Positions 60,520 through 64,000 of a DNA stretch of 64,000 nucleotides are shown in pieces. Position 1 is the stretch's first letter, and each line of letters opens with the position of its first letter. Location: positions 52,561,651 to 52,625,650 of the forward strand of contig NC_065571.1 of the NCBI RefSeq assembly GCF_937616625.2, in the 5' to 3' direction. The stretch comes from Mercurialis annua (Eukaryota; Streptophyta; Magnoliopsida; Malpighiales; Euphorbiaceae). A program made the translations under genes and the position numbers. The notes under the pieces are model-generated. The model saw nothing but the letters and a program-made list of their open reading frames with translations, ran no database searches and was not told the DNA's origin.

Positions 60520-60562
60520 ATGTATGCATGATGTTTCATGGTCAAGGTCCTTCAAGGAATAA
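60520..60562 (+). promoter_or_regulatory. Cluster of upstream ATGs around the start codon
   Basis: ATG at 60520 opens a three-codon frame that stops at 60529-60531, overlapping the main start (ATGATG at 60528). A second ATG at 60524 opens a 12-codon frame that ends at about 60562. Such uORFs usually lower translation of the main frame; this effect is inferred. Confidence 0.55.
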
Positions 60563-63500
60563 TTGCAGTCTTCTTGCTGTTGTCTGTGGTAGTAAAACCC
60601 TTGATTATAAGCAGAAGCAGCCTCTGAACGGTGATAGTAAACCTAAATACCCTTTTCCTGAGCTTGCTTCTTCGGGGCGTCTTGAGGTATATTTTTGTAA
60701 AGTTTCAGCTTTGGTTGATTGATTTTTTAATTTTGAAGTAATGTTTTGGTTATGGAGTTTTTAGCTTATGTTTCATGTATATATTTATGTTGGAATGCAG
60801 GTCCAGGTACTTACTAGTCCGAGTACTGATGAATTCCGGCGAGTGGTTCAGTCTTCAGAGCCTAATATTGTGTACCTTCAAGGAGAATTAACTGAAGATG
60901 ATGAAGAAGTGGGTTCGTTAAGATGGGGAGATGCCGACTTATCCACTTCAGAAGATTTGTGTGATTTATTTGGTTCCTCATTGCCTCAGACAGTGAGTTC
61001 TTCTTGTCGGGTTGTTAATTCGTAGTTTTGGCTTTTTATTTTCTTACTTCTATTGCTTGAAATTCATTGGCTGAAATGTCAAATGTAGTGGAATCGCCAG
61101 TGACACGCTTAAGTCGTGCAATACTTCCGAGTGATACTGTTTATTCATGTCTTTATTTAAGTTAACTCTTGAAAATGGTTGGTTTCAACTTTATAGTTTG
61201 CATACTAGTTCTTGTTTTCTAATTAGAACTATGAGCGCATTGGAAGCATAACAGCTTGTTAGAATACTAAAAGATACTCGTTTACTTGGTTGCAGTCTGT
61301 CAAGAGGCTAAATAATGTGCTTAATAATTGAAGGACTGTACATGCGTAATTGGATTTTACATTTTATTTAAATTTGAAATGAAAATTATGATTTTGTTAT
61401 TTAGCTATGTATTGATGGTAGCTCATTGGTAGGCTGATTACCTTTATTGCTGTTTGCATCATTTGGACTGATATACTCCCCAAATGCTCTAACAGGTTTA
61501 TTTAGAGATTCCAGACGGTGAATCATTGGCAGAGGCTCTTTACTCCAAGGTAATTTCAGTTACTGAGATGCTATATGTGCCCACTTGTATTTTTATCTGT
61601 TTTGGACTTCCATGTATATCAATTATTTTCATTCTCGAATAGTGTTATGAAGTGACATGCTAATTAGGGCATCTATAACCCAACTCTATATTGGAGCGTG
61701 GCTTCACCATGAGTAAATTAAACTTCAACCCAACTCTAAAAACCTTACTCTATTTACAGTTTGGGCCTTTGTACTTTACATGTAGAGTTTCACTATTCAC
61801 ATTCTCTATAAGGATCCGTTTATAATTTTCCGACGTTATAAATTATTTAGTTAATCCATTAACATTAACTTATACAATTGCATCCAATATTAAAATATAT
61901 ATTAAATATTTTAATTCTATAGTTTCATATTTTTTTATTATTATATTCCTTTTATTTGTGACTTATAATAAAATTAAATAATAAAAAAACCACATATCCC
62001 TTTATTATTTATATAGTATTTTTATGTAAATTTTATGAAATGTAATTTTTAATTTATTTATTAAAGTAATTTTAATATTAATTTGATTTGTTTAAGTAAA
62101 TTTTAGTTACTTTGAATTGTTATAAAGTAAAATATACCTATTTAAATTTTTATTATTTTATTATATGTAAAAATTAATTGTTTTTAATTTTTGGATGAAT
62201 ATGTAAAAAACTTTAAATTCGGGTGAAGTTGTTAAGATATAAAGTAGTGTAGTATTTGTGATAGTAATATAAAAAGTAATATGGCGAGGGTATTACTATT
62301 AGATAGAGTTTGTGGTCGGAGAAAACTTACTTTTACTCTATTTTCATATAGAGTTATGTTATTTTAAAATAGAAATGGGTTGGAGATGACCTTATAAAGT
62401 GTTAGATGATTTTACAATTTACAGTAAGCTGAGCGGCCAAATGGCATTTTAAAGCTCTAAAGATCTGAGCATGTTGCCTATCTGATTTATTATTGTGAAA
62501 ATCGCTGATCTTGGTTCTTTGCTTATGTTAGGGAGTTCCTTATGTTATATATTGGAGAAGTGCATTCACATGTTATGCAGCTGCTCACTTTCGTCAAGCT
62601 TTTCTGTCAGTGATTCAAAGGTACAACTCTCTACTTCTCTATCATAAGACATGGTATATTTTCTTTTACAACTACTGCCAATATGATGGAATAAGAGCAT
62701 TGGGTAATTTTTTTTAAAGGATCTTTATCGTGAGTATTGGTATATCATATCATGGCAGGATATTGTAACAATTTGTTCTACTGACTAAGAATCGGTTTTG
62801 AGCATAAGATTTTACTACAATTGTAGGTTCATCTGAAGGTGGACTTTTTGATTAATTTATGGCAGAGAACGTGATGTTTCTCTTTAGTTACAAGCATTAT
62901 TATAATAACTTTCTGTGCTTCCTTGTGCATTGCAGTTCTTGCAGCAATACTTATGATGCATTCCAATTAGCTCATGCATCTTTTAGGCTCTACTGTGTAA
63001 GAAACAACAGTGGCCTATCTTCCAGTAATCAGAAAATTAGTGGTAAGCCTGGACCAAGGTTGCTTGGAGACCCACCAAAGATTGACATCACTCTGCCTGA
63101 AGCAGATGTTCAGGATGAAGAAAGTTCTTCTGGGACTCTTCCTGCCATAAAGATATACGATGACGATGTGACCATGAGGTTTCTTGTTTGTGGAATGCCA
63201 TGCACCCTGGTATGCTTGGTGTAATATATATCCCATTTCTGTCTGCAGTGTCATTATTTGGTCAATTAAATTTAGTGGTTACTACCATTAACTTGGTGTG
63301 CATTTATCTTCAGGATGCTTGCTTGTTGGGATCTTTGGAGGATGGACTAAATGCCCTTTTAAACATTGAAGTGAGTTCCATTTTAACTCTTGGCGACTTC
63401 TTAAGACATATTTTCAAATTTTGTTTTAAAAATAATGAAAGTCTAGCATATGATATTTGAAGCCAGCACTGTCTTTTTGTTTTCTATGTTCACTTGGCGT

Positions 63501-64000
63501 TTACTTCCATTATTTATTTCATTTATAGACTTTCTGTACCAAGTCAATGCAATTGATTGGATAAATTAACTGCACCTAAAAAATTGTGGAAGCTATTTTC
63601 TTGTTATGTCAGCATTGATTAAGTAAAATCCAGCCACAATGACCCCATTTATTTATGTCTCTACTCTCTAGTGCACTATACATGAGTTTGGCTACTTTTA
63701 ATTTCTCATTTGGATTTATGTTATTCCGCTGTTGTCTTATTTCTGATTCTTGTTCGCAATGATGGTAATTGGCAGATTCGTGGCAGTAAACTTCATAGTA
63801 GGACAAGGTATTGAATGATCCTGGTTTCTTCCTTTTCCTCCTTTGATTTATTATGATTTATGTTCCCTTTTAAGTTGAGTGTTAGATAAACATGATTTGA
63901 ACTATTTTCCAGTATGTAATATCTTCTCCACTGCTATAATATTTTTTTCTTTTTTATCACATTCATCACTTACATAATACACAAATCTTTTCTTTGTGCA
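60528..64000 (+). CDS. Conserved plant protein of unknown function (5' part; continues past the window)
   Basis: Exons 60528-60686, 60801-60992, 61496-61549, 62532-62620, 62936-63209, 63314-63370 and 63776-63807. Phases agree throughout (about 285 codons), and the next donor is at 63808. The last identified exon ends at 63807, and the remaining window is intron. The protein has segments such as NIVYLQGELTEDDEEVGSL, VYLEIPDGESLAEALYSKG, SNTYDAFQLAHASFRLYCV and AIKIYDDDVTMRFLVCGMP. I recognise these as a conserved land-plant family (from memory the AT2G25570 type) without a known activity. No signal peptide or membrane helix is seen. The start could be either of two adjacent ATGs (60528 or 60531). 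Intron 3 contains a transposon. Confidence 0.88.
61667..62391. mobile_element. hAT-like MITE in intron 3 of the 60528 gene
   Basis: The left end GGGCATCTATAACCCAACTC and the inverse right end GGTCATCTCCAACCCATTTC are imperfect terminal repeats of a type common in plant hAT-like MITEs. The interior is very AT-rich with no frame. No clear 8-bp duplication was found, so the class is tentative. Confidence 0.55.

Overview
The window is nuclear DNA of a flowering plant, most probably a eudicot. Coding exons are separated by AT-rich introns with GT..AG borders, the recognisable genes are plant-type (pectin methylesterase with inhibitor pro-domain, RAD51, COG3, F-box), and the intergenic space holds plant transposons (MULE-type MITEs, CACTA, tRNA-derived SINEs, L1-type LINE, Ty3/gypsy). 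I cannot name the species from the sequence.

Layout. 1-9791: gene-free, AT-rich, with several small DNA transposons (9-bp target-site duplications support two MULE-type MITEs; a 1,996-bp CACTA element is bounded by TAT duplications). 9792-12974 (+): an apparently intact type-I pectin methylesterase in 3 exons. 14859-17594 (+): complete RAD51 recombinase, 9 exons. 18113-25718 (+): complete COG3, the Golgi tethering-complex subunit, 25 exons. 25719-27989: intergenic, with a 1-kb foldback transposon that seems nested in another inverted repeat. 27990-31463 (+): a strange pectinesterase-derived locus. Truncated catalytic exons have been tandemly duplicated, every junction keeps phase 1, and the last exon encodes an unrelated acidic tail. 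31479-31942 (-): an antisense, deletion-riddled genomic copy of COG3 exons 14-16 lies just behind it.

32205-60397 is repeat-rich. A decayed LINE, an F-box gene and the 5' flank of the next gene form a block that has been tandemly duplicated (about 7.4 kb net: 33636-52862 and 52861-60397). After the duplication an 11.8-kb Ty3/gypsy element (minus strand, 38585-50397, TSD TTCTT) landed in copy 1, and a solo LTR of the same family (44082-46292, TSD TTGAA, opposite orientation) then landed inside that element. Each LTR carries an array of 16-18 bp palindromes whose number differs (5, 6 and 7 units). 60528 to the window end (+): the 5' part of a conserved plant gene of unknown function; a second copy of its promoter region is stranded 7.5 kb upstream by the duplication.

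The genes are not an operon and have no common pathway: PME acts in the cell wall, RAD51 in homologous recombination, COG3 in Golgi traffic, F-box proteins in ubiquitin ligases. The main interest is structural: exon shuffling, gene-fragment copying, tandem duplication and nested transposition in one short region.
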